Shown: piece after piece, positions 54,959 to 64,000 of the stretch
Layout of the letters: every line of letters starts with the position of its first letter
Position numbering within the stretch: the first letter of the stretch is position 1
Assembly: GCA_963842295.1 (NCBI GenBank)
Contig: CAWJFY010000009.1
Span: forward strand, 496,001-560,000
Direction of reading: 5' to 3'
DNA: 64,000 nucleotides
Source: JAJNBA01 sp963842295
GTDB lineage: Bacteria > Actinomycetota > UBA4738 > HRBIN12
Made by a program: the position numbers and the translations under genes
Notes under the pieces: generated by a model
Told to the model about the DNA's origin: nothing
Databases searched by the model: none
What the model saw: only the letters and a program-made list of their open reading frames with translations

Positions 54959-55498
54959 CTATCGCCGGCGAGCTGGGGGTCTCAGCGCGGCTGCACCCGT
55001 GCACTCCGCCCCCGTCCCTCGAATGATGTCGCCGGCTCTCGTGGCTCGTATCCAATGGCAGGTACCGTCGGCACCTTGGACCGCACCAGCCCACGTGTCG
55101 GCCGTGGAGGCGACCGACACGATCCTGGGCGACGTGGAGGGCCCGTCCACGAAGGTGTACCGGGGCTGAAGCGCGCTCAGCTGCGCGGGTCCGGCGTCGA
55201 AGAAGCTTCCATGCTCAGTGGACGCCGCCCTCGCCGCGATGAGCGCCAGCCCCGCGGCTTCCACGGCGTCCGCGTCCGTCGAGGCGTCCGCTCCGCCATC
55301 GACCCCTGCGATCGTCACGTCTGACCGCACTCGGTCATCGGTTCGCGCGAAGCTTGCCCGCTCACTCGCCACGATCCAACTCGCGAAGAGTCCGATCCCG
55401 AGCACGACGAGCGTGCTGAAGATCCCCGCCTTCACCAACGTGGGATCGACCTGTCTGCGAAGCGGCACGTCGGTCCGGAACGCGAAGGAGTCGTCCAT
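54959..55498 (-). CDS. Single-pass membrane protein, Cys-x18-Cys-Thr-Gly family (copy B)
   Basis: This 179-aa protein has a cytoplasmic N-terminus (1-22), one membrane segment (23-44), a linker, and a C-terminal domain with Cys147 and Cys166 in GTCHWIR and GAECTG. It is homologous to copies A and C; shared blocks are HGSFF, IVSVASTADTWAGAV and the Cys motifs. It ends in a basic PPARRR tail instead of the DP-W ending of A and C. GCGGGGG touches the ATG. It lies between copy C (53 bp) and coxS (83 bp), all on the same strand, so it is probably in the cox operon. Confidence 0.7.
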   Translation of the reverse strand: MDDSFAFRTDVPLRRQVDPTLVKAGIFSTLVVLGIGLFASWIVASERASFARTDDRVRSDVTIAGVDGGADASTDADAVEAAGLALIAARAASTEHGSFFDAGPAQLSALQPRYTFVDGPSTSPRIVSVASTADTWAGAVQGADGTCHWIRATRAGDIIRGTGAECTGAAALRPPARRR

Positions 55499-55551
55499 CC
55501 CCCGCTGTATCGGCCGTTCCTATCGTGCGGCTTAGGACGTTCGAGGATCGA

Positions 55552-56118
55552 CTACCAAGAGGGATCGGAGGCCGCCATGGCCGCGCTCCCGGTGCACGGC
55601 GCGCCGCTTCCGTACGTGGTCACGCTGTTCGTATCGATCTTGGCCCACCAGCACGCACCGGACTCCGACAGGACCGCCGCTCCGAACCCATCGGCGCCCG
55701 CCGAGTAGGAGATCGTCATCGGATCGTTGGAAGGTCCGGACGTGAATCCGAGCTCGGGGTCGAATGCGGAGAGTGACGCGGGGTTCGAGGTGAAAGTGCC
55801 GTTCTCCGCGCGGAGGTTCAGGGCAACCAGGACGGCTCGTCCCATCGTGCCCTGCGCCGCCGCGTCGTGTGCACTGTCGATCTGGGAGATGGCCTCGGAC
55901 TGGGAGCCCGCGATCTCCTTGCCGGCCTCGTCGGCACCGCGGAGGAACACGAACGCGAGCACCCCAGCGACGACAAGGCCGCCGACGATCCACACGAGCT
56001 TGGGGCCGAACGAGCTCCCCACGCGCGGCGGCTTCGATCTCCCCGGGCGCGGCGGCTTCGATCTCCCCAGGCGCGCGGGATGCTTCGATGGCTCGCCGAA
56101 CACGAACTCGTCGTTCAT
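55552..56118 (-). CDS. Single-pass membrane protein, Cys-x18-Cys-Thr-Gly family (copy C)
   Basis: This 188-aa protein has a very basic, Pro-rich cytoplasmic N-terminus (11-40) containing two copies of an 8-residue unit (GRSKPPRP). A membrane segment at 41-59, a helical stalk (about 65-100) and a domain with Cys156 and Cys175 in GACWWAK and GAPCTG, ending DPSW, follow. The positive N-terminus puts the Cys domain outside the cytoplasm. I chose the ATG at 56118 because copy B starts the same way (MDDSFAF / MNDEFVF) with GGGGG upstream. It is divergent from xdhC with 62 bp between the starts. Confidence 0.7.
   Translation of the reverse strand: MNDEFVFGEPSKHPARLGRSKPPRPGRSKPPRVGSSFGPKLVWIVGGLVVAGVLAFVFLRGADEAGKEIAGSQSEAISQIDSAHDAAAQGTMGRAVLVALNLRAENGTFTSNPASLSAFDPELGFTSGPSNDPMTISYSAGADGFGAAVLSESGACWWAKIDTNSVTTYGSGAPCTGSAAMAASDPSW
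56024..56071 (-). repeat. Two tandem 24-bp units in copy C
   Basis: The 21-base core cgcggcggcttcgatctccc plus one base occurs at 56024 and again at 56048 on the plus strand, spaced exactly 24 bases. It encodes two GRSKPPRP-type units in the cytoplasmic arm. Confidence 0.8.
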
Positions 56119-56168
56119 CCCCCATGTATCGACTGCGGATGGCCCGACCTGAGCGCGAGGCGTCGGCG

Positions 56169-56174
56169 TAGCAT
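56169..56174 (+). promoter_or_regulatory. Candidate leaderless -10 box (TAGCAT) for xdhC
   Basis: TAGCAT is followed by 6 bases and the GTG at 56181, with no ribosome-binding site. The same hexamer precedes the rhodanese gene at 4884. Confidence 0.45.
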
Positions 56175-56180
56175 CCACAT

Positions 56181-57314
56181 GTGAGCGAGATCGGTGAGGT
56201 CCTGGCCGCGATCGAGGCGCTCTCCGCGAGGGGAGAGCGCATGGCGCTGGCCACGATCGTCGCGGTGCGAGGCTCGACCTACCGGCGGCCTGGGGCGCGG
56301 CTCCTGGTGCCGGAAGAGGGCTCGCCCGTCGGCAACATCTCCGGCGGCTGCCTCGAAGGCGATGTCGCCGACATGGCTCGCGTGGTGATGGACGAGGGCC
56401 GAGCGCGCCTAGCCGGATGGGACCTCACCGCGGATGACGACGCCGTGTGGGGCCTCGGCCTCGGGTGCAACGGCGCGATCGAGGTCTTCATCGAGCCGGC
56501 GGAAAGAGCCGCCGAGGTCGCGGGCGCGCTGCGAACGGCGCTAGAGGAGGAGAGGCCGATCAGCGTGGTGACGGTGGTCGAGTCGTCCCGCGTCGACGTC
56601 GAGCCGGGCGCACGTCTCGTCGTTCGGCCGGACGGCACGGCGGACGGTTCCCTCGGCGAGGCCTCGACGGATGCGGCCGCCGTGCGGGCGGCCACCGCGC
56701 TGCTCCGAGAAGAACGGTCGGAAGTTCGCACGCTCGCGGACGGCGTCCGCGCGTTCGTCGAGGTCCTCGACCCGCCTCTTCGACTGATCGTGTGCGGAGC
56801 CGGTCACGATGCGATCCCGCTGGTCCGGGCGGCGTCCGTGCTCGGATGGAACCTGACCGTCGTGGACGACCGTCAGGCGTTCCTGACGCGCGAACGGTTC
56901 CCCGAGGCGACCGGCTTCGTCGCGGTCGACGAACCGGAGAATGCGGCGAAGGCGGCGGGCGTCGACGAGCGCACGTTCGCGGTCGTGATGACCCACAACT
57001 TCCTCCGGGACAAGGAGTACGTGCGCTCGCTGCTCGGATCGCCGGCCGCGTACATCGGGATGCTCGGTCCCGGCGCCCGGACGGAGCGGCTACTGATGGA
57101 GCTGCGGGACGAAGGGGTTGAGATCGCCGACGCGGCCCGAGAGCGGATCCACGGACCGGCCGGCCTCGACCTGGGCGGCGAAGGACCCGAGGAGATCGCT
57201 CAGGCGATCATCGCGGAAGTCGTGGCGGTGAAACGGCAGAGGGCCGGCGGGTTCCTGCGGGACCGGCCGGGTCCGATCCACGATCGGCCCCGGCCGGGCA
57301 CGGAGGCGCGGTAG
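56181..57314 (+). CDS. XdhC/CoxI family molybdenum-cofactor chaperone
   Basis: This 377-aa XdhC-type protein binds molybdenum cofactor, promotes its sulfuration and hands it to XDH/CoxL-type enzymes. The N-terminal XdhC_CoxI domain has ATIVAVRGSTYRRPGARLLV and GNISGGCLEGDV with its conserved Cys, and LGLGCNGAIEVFIEP. The C-terminal Rossmann domain has ICGAGHDAIPLVRAA and YIGMLGPGARTERL. It is divergent from copy C and lies between the form II and form I clusters, so it could serve either. The start is a GTG. Confidence 0.92.
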   Translation: MSEIGEVLAAIEALSARGERMALATIVAVRGSTYRRPGARLLVPEEGSPVGNISGGCLEGDVADMARVVMDEGRARLAGWDLTADDDAVWGLGLGCNGAIEVFIEPAERAAEVAGALRTALEEERPISVVTVVESSRVDVEPGARLVVRPDGTADGSLGEASTDAAAVRAATALLREERSEVRTLADGVRAFVEVLDPPLRLIVCGAGHDAIPLVRAASVLGWNLTVVDDRQAFLTRERFPEATGFVAVDEPENAAKAAGVDERTFAVVMTHNFLRDKEYVRSLLGSPAAYIGMLGPGARTERLLMELRDEGVEIADAARERIHGPAGLDLGGEGPEEIAQAIIAEVVAVKRQRAGGFLRDRPGPIHDRPRPGTEAR

Positions 57315-57316
57315 CG

Positions 57317-58195
57317 CTAGACCGGGCCGGAGAAGGTGTCGCACGCGTTCGGGTCGCCGGTGCGGTATCCCGTGAGGAACCACTTCTGGCGCTGCGCCGA
57401 GGAGCCGTGCGTCCAGGACTCGCGGTTGACCTGACCCTGGATCTGTTCCTGGATGCGGTCATCGCCGACCGCGGCAGCCGCATCCAGCGCCTGCGCGATC
57501 TGCTCCTCCGTGAACGAGGCCAGGATCCCTTCGTCCGCGTTCGCCGCCCACACCCCGGCGTAGCAGTCGGCCTGGAGCTCCGCCCGTACGGCGGCGCTCT
57601 GCGGGCCTTCTCGATCGCCGCCGATCTGGTCCAGCGTGCCCATGAGGTTCTGCACGTGGTGCCCGTACTCGTGCGCCAGGACGTACGCCTCCGCGAACGG
57701 ACCGCCTTCGGCGCCGAACCGCGCCTGCAGCTCCCGGAAGAACCCGAGGTCGACGTAGACCCTCTGATCCGCGGGACAGTAGAAGGGACCCACGTCGGAG
57801 GTGGCCTGGCCGCAGCCGGTGCTCGTCACGTCGGAGAAGAACACCGTCACGGCCGGTTGATACCCGTTCAGAGCCTGGCTCCAGTAGCCCTGGATGCTGT
57901 TCACCGTCCCGATCAGGCGGCAGTCACGGCTTTTCTCGGCGTCCTCGCCGGTCTTGCACTCCTCGATCACCTCGCCCTGCTGCTGCTGGCCGCCTGCGAT
58001 CACGCCCTCGAGCGACCGGAGCGCGCTCAGGTCGATCCCTTCGCCTCCGAGCAGGGTGAACAGAAGCACGACGATGACGCCCACGACCCCGGCACCGCCG
58101 CCGACGGCCACGCCCCGGCCGCCGCGCATCCCTCGCATCCCGCGGCGGTCCTCGACCTGCGTGGGGTCGAGCTTGGCTCCCTTCCTGAAGTCCAC
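57317..58195 (-). CDS. YpfJ-type neutral zinc metallopeptidase
   Basis: This 292-aa membrane-anchored zincin-like protein has an N-terminal segment VEDRRGMRG, one membrane span (about 33-52), and a C-terminal domain with the zinc motif His175-Glu-Tyr-Gly-His179 in AYVLAHEYGHHVQ. Conserved RVYVDLGFFRELQARFG and YRTGDPNACDTF match the family. I chose a GTG at 58195 because an upstream ATG would overlap the next gene by 53 bp. The family's substrates are unknown. Its stop is 2 bp from the convergent xdhC stop. Confidence 0.88.
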   Translation of the reverse strand: MDFRKGAKLDPTQVEDRRGMRGMRGGRGVAVGGGAGVVGVIVVLLFTLLGGEGIDLSALRSLEGVIAGGQQQQGEVIEECKTGEDAEKSRDCRLIGTVNSIQGYWSQALNGYQPAVTVFFSDVTSTGCGQATSDVGPFYCPADQRVYVDLGFFRELQARFGAEGGPFAEAYVLAHEYGHHVQNLMGTLDQIGGDREGPQSAAVRAELQADCYAGVWAANADEGILASFTEEQIAQALDAAAAVGDDRIQEQIQGQVNRESWTHGSSAQRQKWFLTGYRTGDPNACDTFSGPV

Positions 58196-58238
58196 GGCGG
58201 GCTGATACCCGAACGCCTTGCCAGGGAAACGGAAGGGC

Positions 58239-58679
58239 CTAGCGGCCTCGCCTGGTCTCCAGCCAGAACACGACGTAGACGGCGAACCCACCGAGCGTCA
58301 ACGGCTGTGCCACCAGGCTGATCAGCTGAGACCACCGAACGAGAGTGTCGAACAGCCCGGTCCCTTCGAACAGGGTGGCACCGACCTGCAGGTACAGGAG
58401 CGCGGAGATGCCTGACGAAAGCACCCATATGACAGCCGAGACCAGGATCACCCACCTCAACCGCCGCAGCCATACGTTCCGGAGGGCGCCGGCGCTGAGC
58501 TCCTTCCAGCGCGAAGCCGCAGCTTCGTACCCTCGCTCGTCGTCGGGGAATCGCTCCATCGGCTCGCCGTCCTCGAGATCGTCCAGCCGCCACACCCCGT
58601 AGCCCTCGTCGTCCCTCACGATCACGAACCGTTCGTTCGCGTCGAACGTCTCGAACCTGCCGACGGATGACTCACTCAC
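58239..58679 (-). CDS. Two-helix membrane protein of unknown function
   Basis: This 146-aa protein has a soluble N-terminal domain of about 70 residues (VGRFETFDANERFVIVRDDEGYGVWRL) and two membrane segments (about 78-98 and 118-140) with a basic end. I do not recognise the family. The GTG at 58679 is chosen for the excellent GAGGGGGTCAAC just upstream; an ATG seven codons earlier lacks one. It is divergent from the form I cox operon, with 185 bp between the starts. Confidence 0.6.
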   Translation of the reverse strand: MSESSVGRFETFDANERFVIVRDDEGYGVWRLDDLEDGEPMERFPDDERGYEAAASRWKELSAGALRNVWLRRLRWVILVSAVIWVLSSGISALLYLQVGATLFEGTGLFDTLVRWSQLISLVAQPLTLGGFAVYVVFWLETRRGR

Positions 58680-58810
58680 GTTGACCCCCTCGAGGTGCAT
58701 CGAACGATACCCCGACGCTCCGCGACACCGAGACCGATTTGCCGGTCACGCCGACCGGGGGGAGGATGACGTCGCCCCGCAAGGCTGAGCTGGTTCCGCG
58801 GCCGTATCAC

Positions 58811-58816
58811 TAGGGT
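58811..58816 (+). promoter_or_regulatory. Candidate -10 box (TAGGGT) of the form I cox operon
   Basis: TAGGGT fits the TAnnnT pattern and would give a leader of about 42 bases before coxM at 58865. No good -35 is seen. Confidence 0.3.
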
Positions 58817-58817
58817 C

Positions 58818-58840
58818 GGGTCGCCCCCGAAGCGCGACCC
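58818..58840 (+). promoter_or_regulatory. 7-bp inverted repeat in the coxM leader
   Basis: GGGTCGC (58818-58824) and GCGACCC (58834-58840) are perfectly inverted around 9 bases. They lie at the presumed start of the cox transcript, where they could be an operator or an RNA hairpin. Confidence 0.35.
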
Positions 58841-58864
58841 ATACCGAGATTGGGGGTTCACGAG

Positions 58865-59734
58865 ATGCTCCCTGCACCTTTCGAGTACCACCGCCCGGAC
58901 ACGCTGGAGGAAGCGCTACAGCTTCTGGCGGAACACGGCGAAGACGCCAAGGTTCTCGCCGGTGGCCAGAGTCTGATCCCCCTGATGAAGCTCCGGTTTG
59001 CGGCTCCGGCCAGACTCATCGACGTGAATCGGATCTCCGGTCTCGACGGACTGCAGGAGCGCGACGGGCTCCTCCGGATCGGCGCTTTGGTGCGCCATAA
59101 CCAACTGGCCGCTTCCGACGTCATCAAAGACCGGTACCCGACGATCGCGGCGGCGGCGCCGATGATCTCGGACCCGATCGTGCGCAACCTCGGCACGATC
59201 GGCGGATCGCTCGCGCACGCCGATCCCTCTGGCGACCTGGGATCGGTGATGCTCGCTCTCGGGGCCACGGTCGTCGTTCGCAGCAGCGATGGCGAGCGCG
59301 AGATCGCGGCCGCCGCCCTAGCGGAAGGCCCGTTCCAGAGCTCGATCGCCGCGAACGAGCTGCTCACCGAGGTCCGAGTTCCCTCACCGAGTTCACGCTC
59401 CGGTGGGACATATCTCAAGCTCGAGCGCAAGGTCGGGGATTTCGCAACGGTCGCGGCCGCCATCTACCTCACGCTCGAGAACGGGTCGATCGGCACCGCC
59501 GGCATCGGCCTCACGTCGGTGGGGCTCACGAACCTGAAGGCGGAGGCTGCCGAGACGGCGCTCGCCGGCGCCTCTCCAGGCGAGGACGCGTGGACGGAAG
59601 CTGGGCGACTCGCGGCCGAGGCGGCTCAACCGAGCACCGACGTTCGCGGCTCTGCCGATTACAAGCGCCACGTTGTGGACGTGTACGTGCGCCGAGGCCT
59701 GGCGGCCGCGGCCGAGATGGCCGGCGCGGCCTGA
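58865..59734 (+). CDS. coxM: Aerobic CO dehydrogenase FAD subunit
   Basis: This 289-aa medium subunit of form I CO dehydrogenase carries FAD and passes electrons toward the quinone pool. The N-terminus MLPAPFEYHRPDTLEEAL is typical; FAD motifs are AGGQSLIPLMKLRF (about 32-45) and GTIGGSLAHADPSGD (about 112-126). The ATG at 58865 is preceded by GGGGG. First gene of coxMSL, the canonical order of true CO-oxidising operons. Confidence 0.95.
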   Translation: MLPAPFEYHRPDTLEEALQLLAEHGEDAKVLAGGQSLIPLMKLRFAAPARLIDVNRISGLDGLQERDGLLRIGALVRHNQLAASDVIKDRYPTIAAAAPMISDPIVRNLGTIGGSLAHADPSGDLGSVMLALGATVVVRSSDGEREIAAAALAEGPFQSSIAANELLTEVRVPSPSSRSGGTYLKLERKVGDFATVAAAIYLTLENGSIGTAGIGLTSVGLTNLKAEAAETALAGASPGEDAWTEAGRLAAEAAQPSTDVRGSADYKRHVVDVYVRRGLAAAAEMAGAA

Positions 59735-59746
59735 GGGGAGGCGACC

Positions 59747-60220
59747 ATGCAGATCACGTTCACGATCAACGGCGTGGAGAAGACGATCGATATCGAACCG
59801 CGACTGCTCCTCGTCCACGCGATCCGCGAGCAGCTCGGGCTCACCGGCACCCACATCGGGTGCGACACGAGCAGCTGCGGTGCTTGCACCGTCCTCCTCG
59901 ACGGTCAGCCGGTGAAGTCGTGCACGATGTTCGGCGTCCAGGCCGACGGTCGCGAAGTGACGACCGTCGAAGGGATGATGCGAGCCGACGGTCTCCATCC
60001 GGTCCAGACGGCATTCAAGGAGCATCACGGGCTGCAGTGTGGCTTCTGCACGCCGGCGATGATGCTCGTGGGCGCCGCTCTCCTCGAACAGAATCCCAAC
60101 CCCAGCGACGAGGACGTCCGCTGGGCGATCTCCGGCAACATCTGCCGCTGCACGGGCTACACGAACATCGTGAAGGCGATCCAGGCAGCCGCCACGTCCA
60201 CCGAGCCGGCGACAGCCTGA
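59747..60220 (+). CDS. coxS: Aerobic CO dehydrogenase 2Fe-2S subunit
   Basis: This 157-aa small subunit has two [2Fe-2S] clusters bound by Cys39, Cys44, Cys47 and Cys59 and by Cys98, Cys101, Cys133 and Cys135. It relays electrons from the molybdenum site to FAD. A GAGGGGAGG site precedes the ATG, 12 bp after coxM. Confidence 0.96.
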   Translation: MQITFTINGVEKTIDIEPRLLLVHAIREQLGLTGTHIGCDTSSCGACTVLLDGQPVKSCTMFGVQADGREVTTVEGMMRADGLHPVQTAFKEHHGLQCGFCTPAMMLVGAALLEQNPNPSDEDVRWAISGNICRCTGYTNIVKAIQAAATSTEPATA

Positions 60221-60238
60221 ACGAGAGAGGACACGACC

Positions 60239-62593
<2,355 letters not shown>

Positions 62594-62625
62594 GACCCAG
62601 TTCCCGGCGGATGGCGGGAGGATGG

Positions 62626-63597
62626 ATGATGAAGCCCGAGATCCTGCGTCTCGCCAGCGAGCTGAGCCAACGTGGCGAGCCCTTCGTGCTGGCCACTGTC
62701 GTGTGGCGCCGCTCGCCGTCCTCGGGCAAGGCGGGCGCGACGGCGCTGATCACCGGAGAGGGCCGCGTGCACGGCTGGCTCGGTGGGGCGTGCGCCGAGC
62801 CGACCGTCGTCCGGGAGGCTCGCCGGGCACTCGAGGAAGGGACGCCGCGACTGCTGTTCCTCGGCCCCCCGGAGGAGCTCGCGGGGCACGAGCGCGACGG
62901 CGTCGTGACGGTGCCGATCGCGTGCCAGAGTGAGGGGGCGATGGAGGTGCACGTGGAACCGGTCCTGCCGCAGCCGCAGCTCGTCGCGATCGGCCGGTCG
63001 CCGGCGGCGATCGCCCTGACCGCGCTCGCCGGCGCGCTGGGATGGCGGAGCCTGGCTGTGGACGACGGCGGCGATCCCGGCGACCATCCCTCGGCGGATC
63101 GGACGCTCACCACGCTGGATCTCTCCGGCGTCGACGAACGGTCGTTCGTCGTCGTCGCGACGCAGGGCCATTACGACGAAGCCGCACTGGAACAGACCCT
63201 CGCGACGCCGGCCTCGTACATCGGCCTCATCGCCTCCCGGAAGCGCGCCGACTCGGTGCTGGGCTATCTCCGGGATCGCGGCGTCTCGGACGAGGCGCTC
63301 GCGCGCGTGCACGCGCCAGCCGGGCTCGACCTCGGCACGATCCCGTCGGAGGACATCGCGGTCGCGATCCTCGCGGAGATCGTCCAGCTGCGAGCCGCCG
63401 AGCAGCTGCGACCAGCGGTCGAGGAGACGCCGATCGCCACACACGAGGAGATCGACCCCGTGTGCGGGATGACCGTGGAGGTGGCCGGCGCCCGCTTCAC
63501 GATGGTCCACGACGGTCGGACCTACTACTTCTGCTCGGCGAGCTGCCAGGCGTCGTTCGAGGCCGACCCCGCCGCGTACGTTTCGTTGACCCGATGA
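62626..63597 (+). CDS. XdhC-family cofactor chaperone fused to a C-terminal YHS metal-binding domain
   Basis: This 323-aa protein has an XdhC_CoxI domain at 1-95 (FVLATVVWRRSPSSGKAGATA, GWLGGACAEPT with its conserved Cys), a Rossmann domain at about 120-255 (YIGLIASRKRADSVLGYLRDRG), then a YHS domain at 275-320. The YHS part has Cys280 in PVCGM and Cys303/Cys307 in YYFCSASC, as in metal-carrying domains of copper ATPases. It follows coxL by 32 bp with a GGGAGGA site and precedes coxG. A role in delivering sulfurated Mo cofactor and perhaps copper to CoxL is inference. Confidence 0.9.
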   Translation: MMKPEILRLASELSQRGEPFVLATVVWRRSPSSGKAGATALITGEGRVHGWLGGACAEPTVVREARRALEEGTPRLLFLGPPEELAGHERDGVVTVPIACQSEGAMEVHVEPVLPQPQLVAIGRSPAAIALTALAGALGWRSLAVDDGGDPGDHPSADRTLTTLDLSGVDERSFVVVATQGHYDEAALEQTLATPASYIGLIASRKRADSVLGYLRDRGVSDEALARVHAPAGLDLGTIPSEDIAVAILAEIVQLRAAEQLRPAVEETPIATHEEIDPVCGMTVEVAGARFTMVHDGRTYYFCSASCQASFEADPAAYVSLTR

Positions 63598-63616
63598 GCC
63601 GACCCGGAGCGGCGAC

Positions 63617-64000
63617 GTGCTGATCGAGGACAGCTTCACGGTGCGCACACCGGTCGATCGCCTGTGGGCGTTCATCCAGGATGTCGAGGGGATCGCCCCG
63701 TGCATGCCCGGTGCGGAGCTGACGGAGGTCGTCGACGACCGGACCTGGAAGGGCAAGGTCCACGTGAAGTTCGGTCCGGTGCAGATGGCCTTCAGCGGCA
63801 CCGTCGTGATGGAGGAGAGAGACGACGTCGCGCACCGCGCGACGCTCTCCGCGAAGGGCACCGAGCAGCGTGGCAAAGGAGTGGCGAACGCGAAAGTGGA
63901 GTCGTGGCTCGAGCCCGCCGGCGACGACGGCACCACGGTGCACATACGCTCCGACATCACGATCACCGGGGCCGCCGCGCAGCTGTCGAGAGGCCTCCTG
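63617..64000 (+). CDS. coxG: CoxG-like SRPBCC protein (partial, runs off the window)
   Basis: The first 128 codons of a CoxG/SRPBCC protein are present and the 3' end is outside the window. It begins with GTG (VLIEDSFTVRTPVDRLW), followed by the typical CMPGAELTEV and YKGKV-like WKGKVHVKFGPVQMAFSG segments. CoxG helps attach CO dehydrogenase to the membrane and can bind quinone. The start overlaps no gene and lies 19 bp after the XdhC-YHS stop. Confidence 0.9.
   Translation, partial: MLIEDSFTVRTPVDRLWAFIQDVEGIAPCMPGAELTEVVDDRTWKGKVHVKFGPVQMAFSGTVVMEERDDVAHRATLSAKGTEQRGKGVANAKVESWLEPAGDDGTTVHIRSDITITGAAAQLSRGLL

Overview
The window is a dense, very GC-rich bacterial chromosome segment. It has no rRNA, tRNA, phage, insertion sequence or CRISPR, and no gene-free stretch longer than about 220 bases. 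Several features point to Actinomycetota or a close high-GC relative: frequent GTG starts, TAnnnT -10 boxes 6 to 8 bases before start codons (leaderless mRNAs), the DUF3618 / Holin-X pair, a GlgE / TreS-maltokinase operon and an AglEFG-type sugar importer. No 16S or other marker gene is present, so this placement is inference.

Layout. 0-5.7 kb: a minus-strand set (pirin, a stand-alone Lrp/AsnC ligand domain, an 18-residue-repeat protein, an MFS exporter, a GNAT enzyme, a PfkB kinase), then a macro-domain protein, a rhodanese and a PNPOx-like protein. 5.7-12.2 kb: glcDE, an aminotransferase, a small secreted protein, a PQQ sugar dehydrogenase and an M15 peptidase. 12.2-23.6 kb: a five-gene alpha-glucan operon, glgE - treS/mak - malQ - glgB - glgX. 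Every junction is a four-base GTGA overlap. 23.7-31.2 kb: an ACT protein, a propeller lipoprotein, tryptophan 2,3-dioxygenase, a PAS-PAS-GAF-GAF-SpoIIE phosphatase, a YCII protein and an ABC-2 exporter. 31.3-34.6 kb: a trimethylamine-dehydrogenase-like flavoprotein coupled to a GlcF-like Fe-S protein. 34.6-37.2 kb: coxD - coxE - a small membrane protein. 37.3-48 kb: an alpha-glucoside-type ABC importer, a cellobiose phosphorylase, an MFS protein and a GH13 alpha-glucosidase. 48-51 kb: MscS, Amt, DUF3618 and Holin-X. 51.2-56.1 kb: a form II molybdenum hydroxylase (coxSLM) preceded by two small membrane proteins. 56.2-64 kb: xdhC, a zinc peptidase, a membrane protein, and then a form I aerobic CO dehydrogenase operon, coxMSL - xdhC-YHS - coxG. 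coxG runs off the edge of the window.

Together the genes describe an aerobic heterotroph. It imports alpha- and probably beta-glucosides, cycles glucose through trehalose, maltose-1-phosphate and glycogen, oxidises glycolate-like acids and a methylated amine, and very probably oxidises atmospheric CO: the AYRCSFR active-site loop of true CO dehydrogenase is present.

The most novel signal is a three-member family of single-pass membrane proteins with an exactly conserved Cys-x18-Cys-Thr-Gly motif. All three genes sit beside cox clusters. Other notable points are a TMADH homologue lacking one Fe-S cysteine, an XdhC-YHS fusion, two divergent promoters sharing one symmetric -10 element, and three genes with single-base frameshifts (treS/mak, glcF-like, one MFS) that are either assembly errors or real lesions.
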